DNA of 64,000 nt from positions 24,203,901 to 24,267,900 of the forward strand of contig OZ038527.1 of the NCBI GenBank assembly GCA_964036665.1, in the 5' to 3' direction. A program made the position numbers and the translations under genes. This DNA comes from Gordius sp. MW1 (lineage: Eukaryota; Nematomorpha; Gordioida; Gordea; Gordiidae). The notes beneath the pieces were generated by a model, which saw only the letters and a list, made by a program, of their open reading frames with translations, was not told the origin of the DNA and did not search any database. Shown piece after piece: positions 21,276 to 33,553 of the stretch. Position 1 is the first letter of the stretch; each line of letters begins with the position of its first letter.

Positions 21276-21432
21276 TTAGCGTAGGCAGGGGGGGCATGGA
21301 GGGGCGGCTGCCCCCCTCTAACAAATTTGTTGAAATTTATTAAAATTATGGCTAAAACTTGAAAAAATGATCATTTTGCCCCTCCCTAAACCATTATTGC
21401 CCCCCTCTAATTCCAATGCTGGCTACGCCCAT
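21276..21432. mobile_element. CGTAGCCAG-type MITE
   Basis: TAGCGTAGGCAGGGGGGGC at the left and AATGCTGGCTACGCCCATG at the right. The interior is the family consensus in reverse orientation (AAAAAATGATCATTTTGCCCC). Confidence 0.75.
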
Positions 21433-22720
21433 GAACATTTTGTAATTACAAATTAATTCTAATACCTTTGTTTATACTTTATAATACACAAAAATATATT
21501 GATATTTATATCAGATTCAGCGGGACTTACTTAATCTATGCACGGCCCGAGCCCCTTGTTTCCTTTAATGCAAAAGCTTGCGGGTAATTTCGCTCGTGCT
21601 GGTCTTTTAAGCTAAATTATCCGCGACAAAAAATATTTTATTTATAGGTAAAAATGTATAGTTAAATAACAACCAAACAATGTAATTAAAAAGATTTTTG
21701 TAGGTTATATACCAGAAATGTTAATTTTTGTAAATTGATACCATTGGTAAAACTATATAGCTACTGTCTTTATAACAATTTGTTTTTGCCCCAATCCCAA
21801 ATAATATACCATACATATTTAATATAAGCTGTTGTTTGGAGCTTTTAGAAATTTTTTAATTTGCCAGCCTTTATTCATTGCTTGTTAATAAAAAACAAAG
21901 CGGAAATTTAATATATTTATATTAATATATATATATATATATATATAGTCACTTAGCTCAATTAAAATTACCTACATTATTTTTAAAAAATAAATTATTA
22001 TTAATTAAATTACTATATATTAAATAAATGCTTGGGGCGGGGGCAAAGGGGCCAGAATTTTCTTTGGGGGATGGGGCCTTGACAACCCCCAGCTACGCCG
22101 CTGATTACGGTCTCCTAATAAAGCAAGATCAGGCATATCTGAGATTAAAAGCATAAAATTTATGTTTAAAATAAAACATCAATTTACTGTTTGGATAGTC
22201 ATTTCCTTAAATTAAAAGCATTTTATTCTAAGTTGAAACACTTTCTCAAATAAAACCTTAAATAAGGTTAATAGTTTTATTTTTATGTAAAAAACTTATT
22301 TAAAAATTTTATAACAAATTTTTGGTTCAAGGAATATTAAATGATAACATTTATGCCAATTAATTTGATATCAAGATAATAAAAGTTTTATTACAATACC
22401 AACCAATCTTAGCGATATTATAAATTAAAACAATTAACTAAAAGGTCCTCCCTCTTTGATGTAGAACAACGTTGTAACTTGTATTGTCAATTTAATATGT
22501 CATAAATGTTTAATATAAAAATTGGATAACTAATATTTCCTATAAATTGTACAAAACTTTGCAAAGGGGGCCAATATACTTTAATCTGAATTTTGATTTT
22601 TTTTTAAATATAATTTATTATTTACCATATTTTTAACATAATTATGATTAATGAAACATAATTTTTGATTTTTAGTATTAACGTGAAAGAAAAAAAACCA
22701 GATTATCTATAAATTAAGGG
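21433..22720. other. AT-rich stretch with a MITE fragment
   Basis: A G/C-rich MITE fragment at 22031-22103 ends in CCAGCTACGCCGCTGA. A TA dinucleotide run lies at about 21925-21947. No gene seen. Confidence 0.5.
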
Positions 22721-22731
22721 TTACTCTAGCT

Positions 22732-23621
22732 TAGAGCTGTTAAAAGTTCCTTTTAAAAAGGAACTTGTCAAGTTCCAGTTCCTTTGCCTAAAATCGAACT
22801 AGTTCCAGTTCCTAGTTCCTCATTTTAAAAAGGAACTAGTTCCAGTTCCTTTTGAAGTTCCTTTTTTAAATTTTTTTTTTAAATGTACAAACATCTTTTA
22901 TTTCATAAAACCAATATATTATATATTATAATTTATAAAAATCATCAGGTAATAAATGTTTATGAGTTTAACAAAATATTATTTTCAAAGTTGTCATCTA
23001 AAAGACATGTTCGCTTGTCTCCAAATAAAATTTTGCCCAAGCTAAATAATCTTTCCACGGGGGCACTTGATGGTAATGGCGTATTATATTTAATAAGTTT
23101 TTTTAAATGGAGAAAACTGTCTAAAAGACTTAAATTCTTGGAGAGCACAAGAGTTATTGAATTTGCATCCTTTTGAATAAGCGTAAAAATATTCTCAAAT
23201 AAAGGCCAGGGTACATTTTCTCGTTTAATTATGGTAATGTCACTCTCACTCATATCTAAAATCAAAAGATTATATTTTTTTAATATTTATAAACTTACTA
23301 TTACTAGGAATATGATAAAAATCAAAAACCAATTAAAGGAAATGAACTTTATATAAATTACCCTAAGTCAAAAAATTTATTTAACAAACACTACCGTGAA
23401 TAAAATACTAAATAATATTTAAATTATAAATTAATTTAAAAAATTTTAATGCAAATTGAAATTGGCAAAAGGAATTTAAAAGGAACTTGTAAATAGTTCC
23501 TTGTGCGATAAATTGAGAAAAAAAGGAACTAGTTCCAGTTGTTCCTCATTTTAAAAAGGAACTTATTAGTTCCTTTTTTTAAAAGGAACTAGTTCCTTGG
23601 AACTATCCTTTAACAGCTCTA
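22732..23621 (-). mobile_element. hAT element, TAGAGCTGTTAAA ends
   Basis: Inverted ends TAGAGCTGTTAAAAGTTCC and TAGAGCTGTTAAAGGATAG. The target copy CTCTAGCT is identical on both sides (22724-22731, 23622-23629). Subterminal regions are packed with AAGGAACT/AGTTCC motifs in both orientations, probably binding sites for the transposase. 890 bp; it keeps only the C-terminal piece of the enzyme. Confidence 0.92.
22960..23265 (-). pseudogene. hAT transposase C-terminal piece
   Basis: The - frame contains [19 protein letters not shown] and then [17 protein letters not shown], the conserved hAT dimerisation region, with a helical lead ([12 protein letters not shown]). The catalytic core is absent. 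It lies inside the element bounded by CTCTAGCT copies. Confidence 0.85.
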
Positions 23622-23629
23622 CTCTAGCT

Positions 23630-25475
23630 CAATGATGCACGCGCCTTGTATTATATAAAGGTAGTGTATTAATTGCGTGAGAAAAAATTATTATTTTCAA
23701 AAAAATTTATATAGCGTGGCTAATTATTTACTTGTTTATTTAACGTATATTTTCAACAAAAATAACAGAAAACTCAAATTTTTAACTTGCAAATAATTTC
23801 TCCGACATAGAAATTACCCAAAATTAGCAAATTTAAGCTTTAATTTATTTAAACACGCAATTTTTCATCTTTTTGTGTTGATAAGTTGAGATAAAACTTG
23901 TAAAAAATAATTGGTTTTCAGCTTATTAAGCTCATTTTCAACACGCTATTTAAGTATTATTGATAGAAATATTGGACTTTTTGTAAATTTTTTTTGCTAT
24001 TGTGCTACAAGAATAAAAGATAACCAATTATTATTAAAATTTGACTACTTACATGTCAACCATATCTTACACAAATTACTCACATAATTAACCGAAACTA
24101 TAAAATTTTGAATGCAAAAACCAACATATCTTTTTTTTTGTAAAATTTATTAAATTATTAATACAAAAATTATTTATAATTTATTGGAAAATTTCTCTAA
24201 ACTCAGTTTATTTAAAAATTACAAAATTCTTTGGTAAGTGATTATATATTTTCATAATATATAAACATTTCTTAGATTAAGATAGGGCTTCATTAAACAT
24301 AAATCAAAATTAAAAGTACAACAATTGCTTACGTAACTAGTAAATTACATCACATATAAAGTTAGAAGCGATTTAATTTGATTATTTTAATTGATATTAA
24401 TTTAACATTAAATTTTTATTTAAATTAACAAATTATTCAATTGTAAAGAATCAAAATTAGATATGCACATACTAATTACATGTTCTATTAATATTAATGA
24501 GAGGCCTATTTGCATTTAATTAAAATTTTGATTGGCAAAAAGTAATTAAATTTTACTAAAAAACTCTTTAGATGAGTCTCTATGTGATGTTTGAAAAAAT
24601 GTAATTTGTTATTTTTTGAAAATCAACTTTGTTAAAATTAACATCGCATGTTATCTTATTTGTGAAAAATTCTAATTTTTGTCTAACCATTTTGATTTAA
24701 AATTCTTTTTTTGAACCATATTTGAATGTCTACTGTATTATTACCATATCAATAAGGTAATATTAAAAAAACAAATATTATATATCCCATTTTTTCAGGT
24801 ATATAAGACTAATGTTTTATAGAATTTATACCCATAACATTTTAAATTTTTTTGTTTTTTATTAATTGAAGTTTTCATTTTTCTTTTGAAGATTATAAAT
24901 GAGCAAATTATTTGTTTTTCGAATTTATTTTTGATAACTTTTAAAGATTTTAACTAAGGAAAATATTAAATAAATTATTTTATAAATTAAGTTAAAAAAA
25001 AACAATCAAATTTATTAAAAATCGGGACTCAATCAACCCTTAATTTTTTGAACGATAATTATCTATATTAGAAATTTTTGGCTTCTAAAATAAAAAAAAG
25101 GAATTAATATATTAAAATTAATAAATATTTAATATATTTTTGCAATTTAAAAAATGGTTTAAAAATACTCATGATGTGCACATAAAAGAATATTATTCGC
25201 TTAGCTTAATAAATTCTATTCTCTTATTAACTAAAACCGTAGCCAATTTAACAAAATAGATTGCAGAAAATCCATTTTCTACATAAATATAAAATAAAAT
25301 ATAGATATAAAAGATATTATTAATCGTTATATAATACAATTAAAGGTTTTTTTTAAAAGATTTTACCTCAAATTTGCTTAATCAGACTACTACCCGAACA
25401 AACTTTTTCCCCGCTTGCATAAAAAAATTTCTACCATAAATTTCATTTTTGATTTAGACTTCATAATTACACAGC
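23630..25475. other. Long AT-rich stretch, no gene seen
   Basis: About 1.8 kb of AT-rich sequence with poly(A)/poly(T) runs; no coding segment, element end or RNA gene recognised. Confidence 0.55.
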
Positions 25476-25679
25476 TAGTCTTGTAAAAACGGCTGGGTTT
25501 TGTTTGATTGACGTTTGGTTCAACCAAAACTAACGGTTGAATCTGGTTTCTTTTTCAAATTTTGACTAAGCCTAGAGGTCGACTAAACATAAACAGACCA
25601 AAAAGCTTTAGTCTGTTTATGTTTAGTCGACCAAAATTAAAGGTCGACTAATCAAAACCCAGCCGTTTTTACAACACTT
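25476..25679. mobile_element. MITE, GTAAAAACGGCTGGGTTTTG family
   Basis: Inverted ends GTAAAAACGGCTGGGTTTTG and the reverse complement at 25652-25672. An inner perfect hairpin pairs GACTAAACATAAACAGAC with GTCTGTTTATGTTTAGTC. About 200 bp, no coding. Target copies are not clear. Confidence 0.75.
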
Positions 25680-25831
25680 TAACACACACATTTCGTTCAA
25701 ATTTAAATTTTTTAGTCATTAGGAGCTTAATTAAGTAAATCCAACTTGCCCCCAACCTTTTTTACCTGAATGTCCATGGATTATTTATATTCGTTTCGTT
25801 TAATAGTGATAATCGGTTTTATGCATTACCA

Positions 25832-26006
25832 TTGGCGTAACCAGGTTTTGGATTAGGGGGGGGGGGGACAAAACGTTTAAAAGTTCAATCAAGGGGGGGG
25901 GGGCAAAACCTAAAATTATTTAATTTTTAAGGGTTTTTGCATTGAAAATTTTTTTTTTCGTCATTTAGGGGGGGGGGCGGCCGCCCCCATCCTGGCTACG
26001 CCCATG
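25832..26006. mobile_element. CGTAGCCAG-type MITE with long G-runs
   Basis: TTGGCGTAACCAGG at the left and CCTGGCTACGCCCATG at the right; G-runs of about 10-13 bases at three places. Confidence 0.75.
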
Positions 26007-27509
26007 CGCATTACTAATGACGATGGAAACTATAATTGGAGCACATACTATTTTTTGACTAATTTATGGGCCACGGGTGGCCTTTTCCTAAATAAAATAT
26101 TTTTTCTAAATTTTTCTAAACACATTTAAGGTTAATAGGGGCCATTTTTAACAATAAAATTGATATTATATTTTTAAACATCTATATATTTTAGCTTAAA
26201 TCTAATTATATGGTATTAAAGGTATGTTTAATGTTTATATCTTTAAAAATTACTTGACATTTTTTTTCTTATTCCTTTACATTTACCCTTAGACTTAGAA
26301 ATCCTATGTTTCTTAATATTTTGTTTTTACTAATAATGTCTTTCAACGTTGTATTAGCCCTCATCAAATTTTGTTGGGGGAGGGGTGCGAGACAGTATAT
26401 TTGATCTTTGTGCTATTAATTCCATTTTTGATATAATTAAAAGAAGATCAATAATTTAAATGGGCGAAGTAAAGTCGTCATAACTATAATAGCCTAGGCG
26501 TTCTCGTAACTAAAAAGTTAGAGATTTTACTAGTCTATCGGCTGAAACATAATCAATGCCAGAATTAAAGTAAACAATTAACAAGGGGATACAAAGAAGG
26601 GGAGCTAATACCCCTCCCCCCCCAAAGCCTTAAACATTTATATATATTCTTTAAAATTAAGATTAAAATTTTAGAAAATAATCTTTGGGACCTTACTCAA
26701 ATCATTATAGGCAATTGCCCCTCCCGCTTCCCTTTAATTCAAATCCTGGCTACACTTATATAACTAAATAGTCCTTTAACCAATAATACCGCCTATTAAG
26801 ATTTAATTTAAAATCAATTGGCGTAGCCTTTATAGGTTAACGTATTAAACTGTACAAATAAATATAATAACACGCAATCTAGCTTGCATAATAAGCCCTT
26901 GATACAAACGCTTTATTTAAGAAGTAAAATTAGTTTATTAAATACTAGTAAAATCATTGTGGTATATATGAATTACGAATTATTAAAGTTTAAAATTCAT
27001 TTTTAATTTGGCATAAAATATTCTAAAAGCTAGGAGTCTACACCTTTGTAATAATATTCGAAAGAACCAAACTTACGAATTTCAGATAGGATTAATACTT
27101 TTATACATATTAAAATCCTAACATTAACAATGCTTTACATGTCATTAAAATTGATAATAGTAGTTTAACATGTGTTTTACCAAAACTTTGATATGTCCCG
27201 CGCCTTCATGCTTTTGCTATACCTACGCATAAAAATCAATACGCTTATTTAAATTTCCAATATAAATATAATAACAAAACGTCTAAGATTTGTCGATATG
27301 AGTTTATTGCAAAGGGAATAAAATTCATCAGCTAATGTCGTTGTAAATATATAATGGACTATTTAACGCCTATAGATAGCCAGGTCTCGTCAAAAGGGTT
27401 GCCGATTAGCACTTAAGCATTCCATACATATTTTGGGGGTTTACTCCTTTTGTATGAATCATATTTATGTTGCGCTATATTGAAACATTTAAAATAGATT
27501 CCGTAGAGT
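26007..27509. other. Upstream region of the GPCR; includes a decayed MITE
   Basis: A G/C-rich decayed MITE spans about 26584-26760 (CCCCTCCCCCCCC run, right end CCTGGCTACACTTA). The rest is AT-rich. No convincing core promoter motif was found before the GPCR start. Confidence 0.4.
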
Positions 27510-29330
27510 ATGAAAGCTACAGATTTATGGCATTGTAGCGCTATACTAGCGCCCGTTTATCACAGAGAATTTACTGGGTTCGAGTCAACCTTTTACTTTT
27601 ACGTCATGGCACTTCTATTGATGGCTGGATTTTGTGGTATAGCTGCCTACTTCCTCTTATACTACATCTTAAAGCGCGCCCACAAATTGGTTCAGGCCGG
27701 AGACTCTTTTTTCCGCATGCACCTACCCGAACCCATGATCAAAAGGTTCCTGGCATGCGCTAAACTCTTTGACAATCATTTTTACACCTACGTTTCTATC
27801 ATATGCTTCTGGGATTTGTTGGCTTGTCTCAACTTTATCTTTTGGCCCGTACTGTATCATTCAGGACCACGGGTGGGTAGTAGTTCGTTCGCCTTCATAT
27901 ATCACGTAGCGGTCACGTATTGGCCACTCGAGCAACTATTCGCTGCCAACATTAACTGGATAACGGCTCTCCTATCCTTAGATCGCCTTCTAGCCGTAGC
28001 CTTTCCTTTTAAATATTCCATGTCTGACAACATCTTACGAAAAAAGGTTTGGCTTATAAACGGAGCCCTACTAGCCATAACATTAATCACTTCGCTCCCC
28101 TACGCCTTTCCATTTCGCGTAAGTCAAGTGCAACCAATCAAGTTGTGTTTGCCTCGAGAGAGCAGGATATCAAATACCACGGCAATAAGATATCCGAGGA
28201 TCGTTAGCAAATTGGTCGATCCCGAAAGCAATTTTAGTTTCGCGCTTTATATGACAAACTCGACTCGTGTCAGTCATAATACAACATTACCCGTAGGATT
28301 TTTTCTTAACCTTTCGCGTTTCAATGACAAAAAGGCTGGCGCCCAGCTCATATCGTTATCTGTATTAAACAAGGAGGGAGCCTTTGCTTCCAGAAATACC
28401 TGTCTAATAAAGGTCTCAACCAACGTACCTATAATATCGTTGATAAATTGTTCTCTACCACAGAAAAATATAATTGAACCTGTGCTCTATAAGTACGCTC
28501 CAACTAAAGATTACTATACATGGAACTCAATGTACGACAAGGTTTTCAGTTTTTTTATGTACTTTATACCAGTTCTCATCTTTATATCCAGCAACACCTA
28601 TCTTATGTTCAAAATGAAAGCAAAGCGTACCAAAGTTCATCCCGAGCCCACCAACTTATCAAAAAAAGTGGCTAATTCTGTTACAGAATCACCCACAAAA
28701 TCTCCCAAACATCTCACCCTTAATCCGGGTCCGCTTAGCATGGCCCTTTCCCGTGTCCTTTATTTGTTCCTAACAACAGACAACTCTCATAAAAGTAATC
28801 TAATTAAAACACCTAAGCCATACACACAGACCAATGGCATAGACAAGTATAAACCAGAAAATATAAGGGTCGATGAACACCTTTGCTTCAAGGTGCGCAT
28901 ATGTGGAAGTTACGAAAAAGTTTTAAATTATCATTACAATTTGGCTGAAGAAAGTTCGCTTTTTACAAAACATCCCCGTTCCAGTCTAGGAGCGGTTACA
29001 TCTATTGCTACTAAACAAGACACTTTCCCAAAGGCTAAATCAGGCCGAGCAAGTAGCGGTTCGAGTCAAAATTTTACGAAAATATTGATGGGTATGAACG
29101 TCGAATATTTGCTTTTCAACATGCCATACGTCATATTCGTTTTTGTTTCAAATCATGGATGGGTCGAAGATGGGAGTAAAGAGTTAGTCGGATTTCAAGT
29201 TATAATGAATACCCTAAAGTACGGTAGTCACGCAGCTCGAATTTTCGTTAATTTTGCCATTGACAAAAATATAAAACAAGCTGTTAGCATAATATTTATA
29301 GCTATTAGAGACTGGCTTAAACAGCTATAG
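27510..29330 (+). CDS. Divergent rhodopsin-like GPCR, single exon, 606 residues
   Basis: A seven-helix receptor of class A type; the ligand is unknown. Predicted helices: TM1 about 28-54, TM2 91-116 (with D102 in WDLLACLNF), TM3 138-163 ending in SLDRLLAVAFP (the DRY position is DRL, 158-160), TM4 180-200, TM5 345-369, TM6 about 528-549, TM7 about 558-583. The second extracellular loop is very long (about 200-344) with several N-glycosylation sites (NTT, NFS, NST, NLS, NCS). The third intracellular loop is also very long (about 370-525). CWxP in TM6 is replaced by LFNMP, and NPxxY in TM7 by a VNFAI-like end. The loop lengths and missing motifs make it unlike the well-known receptor families; peptide-receptor relatives seem likeliest but this is inference. 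Confidence 0.85.
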   Translation: MKATDLWHCSAILAPVYHREFTGFESTFYFYVMALLLMAGFCGIAAYFLLYYILKRAHKLVQAGDSFFRMHLPEPMIKRFLACAKLFDNHFYTYVSIICFWDLLACLNFIFWPVLYHSGPRVGSSSFAFIYHVAVTYWPLEQLFAANINWITALLSLDRLLAVAFPFKYSMSDNILRKKVWLINGALLAITLITSLPYAFPFRVSQVQPIKLCLPRESRISNTTAIRYPRIVSKLVDPESNFSFALYMTNSTRVSHNTTLPVGFFLNLSRFNDKKAGAQLISLSVLNKEGAFASRNTCLIKVSTNVPIISLINCSLPQKNIIEPVLYKYAPTKDYYTWNSMYDKVFSFFMYFIPVLIFISSNTYLMFKMKAKRTKVHPEPTNLSKKVANSVTESPTKSPKHLTLNPGPLSMALSRVLYLFLTTDNSHKSNLIKTPKPYTQTNGIDKYKPENIRVDEHLCFKVRICGSYEKVLNYHYNLAEESSLFTKHPRSSLGAVTSIATKQDTFPKAKSGRASSGSSQNFTKILMGMNVEYLLFNMPYVIFVFVSNHGWVEDGSKELVGFQVIMNTLKYGSHAARIFVNFAIDKNIKQAVSIIFIAIRDWLKQL

Positions 29331-29492
29331 CTAAAAATTATTGTTAAAAATACACTCAAGGTCAACATTTTGGTTACATTTCACGTTATCGCATAAGAAA
29401 TCGTTAAATATTTATGACATGTATATAGTTATAGCATTTTATCATAAAATGTAATATTTCCTTAATTTTGTAAATACAAACATTACTTTTAT

Positions 29493-29498
29493 AATAAA
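29493..29498 (+). terminator. Poly(A) signal of the GPCR gene
   Basis: AATAAA about 165 bp behind the stop codon; no closer match was seen. Confidence 0.45.
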
Positions 29499-30228
29499 CG
29501 CAAAAATTATAAGTAGACATTTATTTGATATGTTTTCTTACATGATGCATTATTGTGCATGGTCTGTTTAATATCATTTAGTGAATCACTTTGCATTATA
29601 GTAAGTATTTGTTAAAATAAATCATTGCTCGATTTATGTATTTTATCATTCAGCATATAATTGACTGGATTAAAAGCTTATATAGTTTAAAAAGAGATTA
29701 AATTGTTACACTATGTATAAAAAATGTCTGTATAAAACTTTGCCTATCATCAATAACCATTGGTAACATCATATCTAATGATTCTTAATAGACTTTATAG
29801 CAAAATTTTATAAACCCATCGTAATTATTAGTAAACAGTGTTCATTTATTAATTGATAAATATCTTAAATATTACTTTCAAAAAAATTTAGTCAAAATTA
29901 CAAAATCTGAATAACGTTATATTGTATAATCATTAATTAATTTTCAAAGAAAAATGAGCAACACTTATGATGTGATTATTATTACAAGCTCTATTATATT
30001 ACTTAGCTTTGCTTTCCAAATTAATAGAGAGGTACAGTGACAGGATGTCATTCTGTTATAACAAACTCTGACTCTGGTAATTATCAATTTAATAAAGCCT
30101 TTCGGAAATGAAAATTTATAACAAGTTTTAAGAAATTGAAGTAAATTCTAATAATATCTGCGAAATAATTAATGCACATAAAATTTATCAGACCATCCTT
30201 GACGCACTTTAGGATTAAGCCATATATA
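29499..30228. other. AT-rich stretch, no gene seen
   Basis: Downstream flank of the GPCR; nothing recognised. Confidence 0.5.
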
Positions 30229-30236
30229 TATACAAC

Positions 30237-30695
30237 CATAGACTAGATAGACTGCCCCTCAACGCACAAAATGTGTACCCTTTTTCCCACCATTTTGAAA
30301 GGCACATTGTAAAGTGGTGATCATATAGAAATTTGTAATTTTCGCTAATTAAATTATCTTAAAAAGGTAAATAAAAAAATATTGAATTGGGTAGATATCA
30401 AAAACAGCATTTTAAAATAAATATCATTTAAAAAATACATAAAAATTAAAAATTAAAAAAATGCGATTAACGTTTGTTTAATAATATAGCGCCATCAATA
30501 TTAATTGCTATTTTGTATAATATTAATCTATTGACGTTCATTTTAATTTATAAACTAGTGAGGAAGGTAAATTCTGTTATAGGGCAAAATTACATGGTTA
30601 AAATACACCAGTTGCCCTCTTCAAAATGGAGGAAAATTTGACACACAATTAACCATATGCAACTTATGGCATGAGAGCAGTCTATCTAGTCTATG
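30237..30695. mobile_element. hAT-type MITE, CATAGACTAGATAGACTGC ends
   Basis: Perfect inverted ends CATAGACTAGATAGACTGC and an exact 8-bp target copy TATACAAC (30229-30236, 30696-30703). 459 bp, AT-rich, non-coding. An inverted second copy is at 32956-33421 and a larger decayed relative at about 33509-36224. Confidence 0.92.
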
Positions 30696-30703
30696 TATAC
30701 AAC

Positions 30704-31935
30704 AGAGTCTTGCAAAGTTGCCTTTTGACATTCTAAACCGAAAACGCTTTGTAAATTTCACCTATCCGTAAATTATTTCTAAGGCTTGTCCTAAATTCGA
30801 CCCGAATATAGATTTTATTAAATTTTAGGCTTTAAGATCGATATATATGTACCGAGCTATTATATAATAACTATATTTTATTGGTTTGTTTCACCAGAAC
30901 TTGGAATGACTTATTCATTATAATGAGAAAAATACATGCATTTGAAAGATGTGATTTCAGGCTTGTTTTTGTCTCTCTTAAAATAAAGTAGTAAAAAGGC
31001 TGCTCGCTTGTAAATAAGGGAACAGGAAACACCGAAAATTTTCGAATCCTAACTGATGCTCAAAACCTATCTTGATAGCCTAAGAAAGTGACCATTTGTG
31101 ATAGAGGTCTATATTAAATCTAATATTATTAAAATATTCACAACTGTCGGCCAGATTTTAAATCAGATCTTAGGGCATATTGAAGCATTCAACTTTCATT
31201 ATCTTAGCACTTCTTTTTGCTATTTTATCGGTTTCTACGTCTGTTATCGCCAATTTTTGCCTCGTAAAAATCAATTTATATCCTATTAGCCCTTTGGATT
31301 GATTAACCCAAACGTGAGGTCGTTTCGGGTGACACGGAATGTAATTAGCCCGTTTTATTCATCATTTGTTCAATTTAACCTAGGTTATCTGGCCCAGGTG
31401 ATATAGCAGCCTGTCTCAATATTAATTATAATTAATAAGCTTTGTGGCAAAATTAATATTCAACTAATACCATATATATACTTGGGTGGACATAATACAG
31501 CCTGTGTCAAAATAATTAAACTAGAGCCATTTTTATAAAACTTTAGCATTTATTCTTAACATATTTTATTCCCAGAGCCATTTTTTAGATGCCTTGGTGG
31601 TGTCCTAAGTATATACGTTAAGAGGTAACTATATCGTCCTAACCACTTCGGGTCAAAATATATAATGGCCAAAATATCTAAACTAATCATAACCTTTGAG
31701 TTTAATATAAGACAGTATATATAGGCAAAGATATGTTAATTTTAATATCTATCCATGATTTTACATTGCTAATTAATTTATAATCTAGATTATTTAACGT
31801 TGAATTGATAGATATTTAAAAATATAGCCGGTTAACGTGTATTTATACACCGTTTCAAATAGTTCCCAAAATAACTAATATTTGTGGTCCAATATATTAA
31901 AAATATGATTATTAAATCCTTAAATTCGGATTTTT
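30704..31935. other. AT-rich stretch, no gene seen
   Basis: A repeated motif GGAYATAATACAGCCTGTGTC-like occurs near 31392 and 31490. No gene recognised. Confidence 0.45.
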
Positions 31936-31939
31936 GCAA

Positions 31940-32045
31940 AATGTAATATAGGCAAAATGTTAGGCAAGGGTTAGGGTTAGATTTAGTGTTTGCATCTAGT
32001 TGCGTAATACATTCCTTTTTATGTCCATTATATATTATGGGTCCA
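31940..32045. repeat. Dispersed repeat with GGGTTAGGGTTAGATTTAG
   Basis: The block GGCAAGGGTTAGGGTTAG followed by ATTTAGTGTTTGCATCTAG also occurs at 38202-38300 in the same orientation. A short telomere-like core is embedded, but it is a dispersed repeat and not a telomere. Confidence 0.75.
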
Positions 32046-32947
32046 AATCGTCCTAACTTATAATTAGGTTTGAAAGTAGAATTTTCCAAATTTGTTATTT
32101 TTTATACGGGCCCTTATATTTGTAATTCATACCTAACATTTCCATAAACGAAGGGAAAATTACGACATGTATCTGTGGGAAACTTAAGGGTATAGCCTTG
32201 AGATTTAAAAATTATTTAATATTTCAAATACAGTCTAAATGTTATCATTTAATCTCTCCCTAATCTATTAAAAGCTTTTTACCCTATATATGCCGAGTCG
32301 ATTATTAAGTTATATTGATTTGCTCAGCAAATTAAATCTTTAAGATTAATATGACTATATTAAGTGCAGGACAATTTGTAAACAAACAATAATTACCTAT
32401 ATGATCGGATTAGATGAAGGGTATTAAATAAATGGAAAAATAACATTTCGTCCTAGTGAAGTACTAAATTAAAATGGAAGATAATTAACAAAATAGGTAA
32501 AATTATTAAATTAAAATATTACTAAATATCGATTTGGAATTTAAAGCCTTCATTAAAATATTTGCATTTACTGGTTTTAAGTCAATTTCGTCCCACCCAA
32601 TTAATGTGGTACACGTCTTAACAAAATTAGTTTGTAATTGAATTGATCTAATAAATTGAAATTTTGAGGCAATTTTACGATTAGATTAATAAAGCCAAAA
32701 TGTTAATTTTGGATTGTCAAACAAACTAATAGTTATCTATGTAATATTTATAACATTTAGTCGACTTCGATAACATTCTAAAATAATTGATTGCCACAAA
32801 GTAAACATATAAAATGTAAAATATATTTCGTATTCAAACTTTCCCAGTATAAATGTAAATTTACGTCTTTGATGAGAATGTCTATAGCTTACCTTTAACA
32901 ACAATTATGCTATCCATCTAACAAAAGTCATAATTTTGAAATATGCA
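32046..32947. other. AT-rich stretch, no gene seen
   Basis: Nothing recognised. Confidence 0.5.
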
Positions 32948-32955
32948 CATACAAC

Positions 32956-33421
32956 CACAGACTAGATAGACTGCTCATGCCATATGTTGCATATGGTTAA
33001 TTGTGTGTCAAATTTTCCTCCATTTTGAAGAGGGCAACTCGTGTATTTTATTGACCGTGTAATTTTGCCTTATAACAGTCAATTTACCTTCCTCACTAGT
33101 TTAAAAATTAAAACGAACGTCAATAAATTAATATTATACAAAATAGCAATTAATATTGATGGCGCTATATTATTAAACAAACTTTAATCGCATTTTTTAC
33201 ATTTTTAATTTTTATGTATTTTTTGAATGATATTTATTTTAAAATGCTGTTTTTGATATCTACCCAATTCAATATTTTTTATTTACCTTTTTAAGATAAT
33301 TTAATTAGGGAAAATTACGATTTTCTATATGATCACCACTTTACAATGTGCCTTTCAAAATTGTGGAGAAAAGGGTATACATAAACATTTTGTGCGCCGA
33401 TGAGCAGTCTACTAGTCTATG
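32956..33421. mobile_element. hAT-type MITE, second copy (inverted)
   Basis: Reverse-complement copy of 30237-30695, 466 bp. Exact 8-bp target copy CATACAAC on both sides (32948-32955, 33422-33429). Divergence from the first copy is visible throughout, so neither insertion is very recent. Confidence 0.92.
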
Positions 33422-33553
33422 CATACAACTAACATCATAGTATTCAGGCATAGAAGCTATACTCGTTATAAAAATCGACGCGGTACATACAACGTTAGGT
33501 AAAATTAGACTAAATAGACTGCTCATGCCATATGTTCCGTATAATATGTACTA

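Noticed and set aside
27902..28090. 62-residue frame on the - strand
   Set aside because: Antisense shadow within the GPCR coding sequence.
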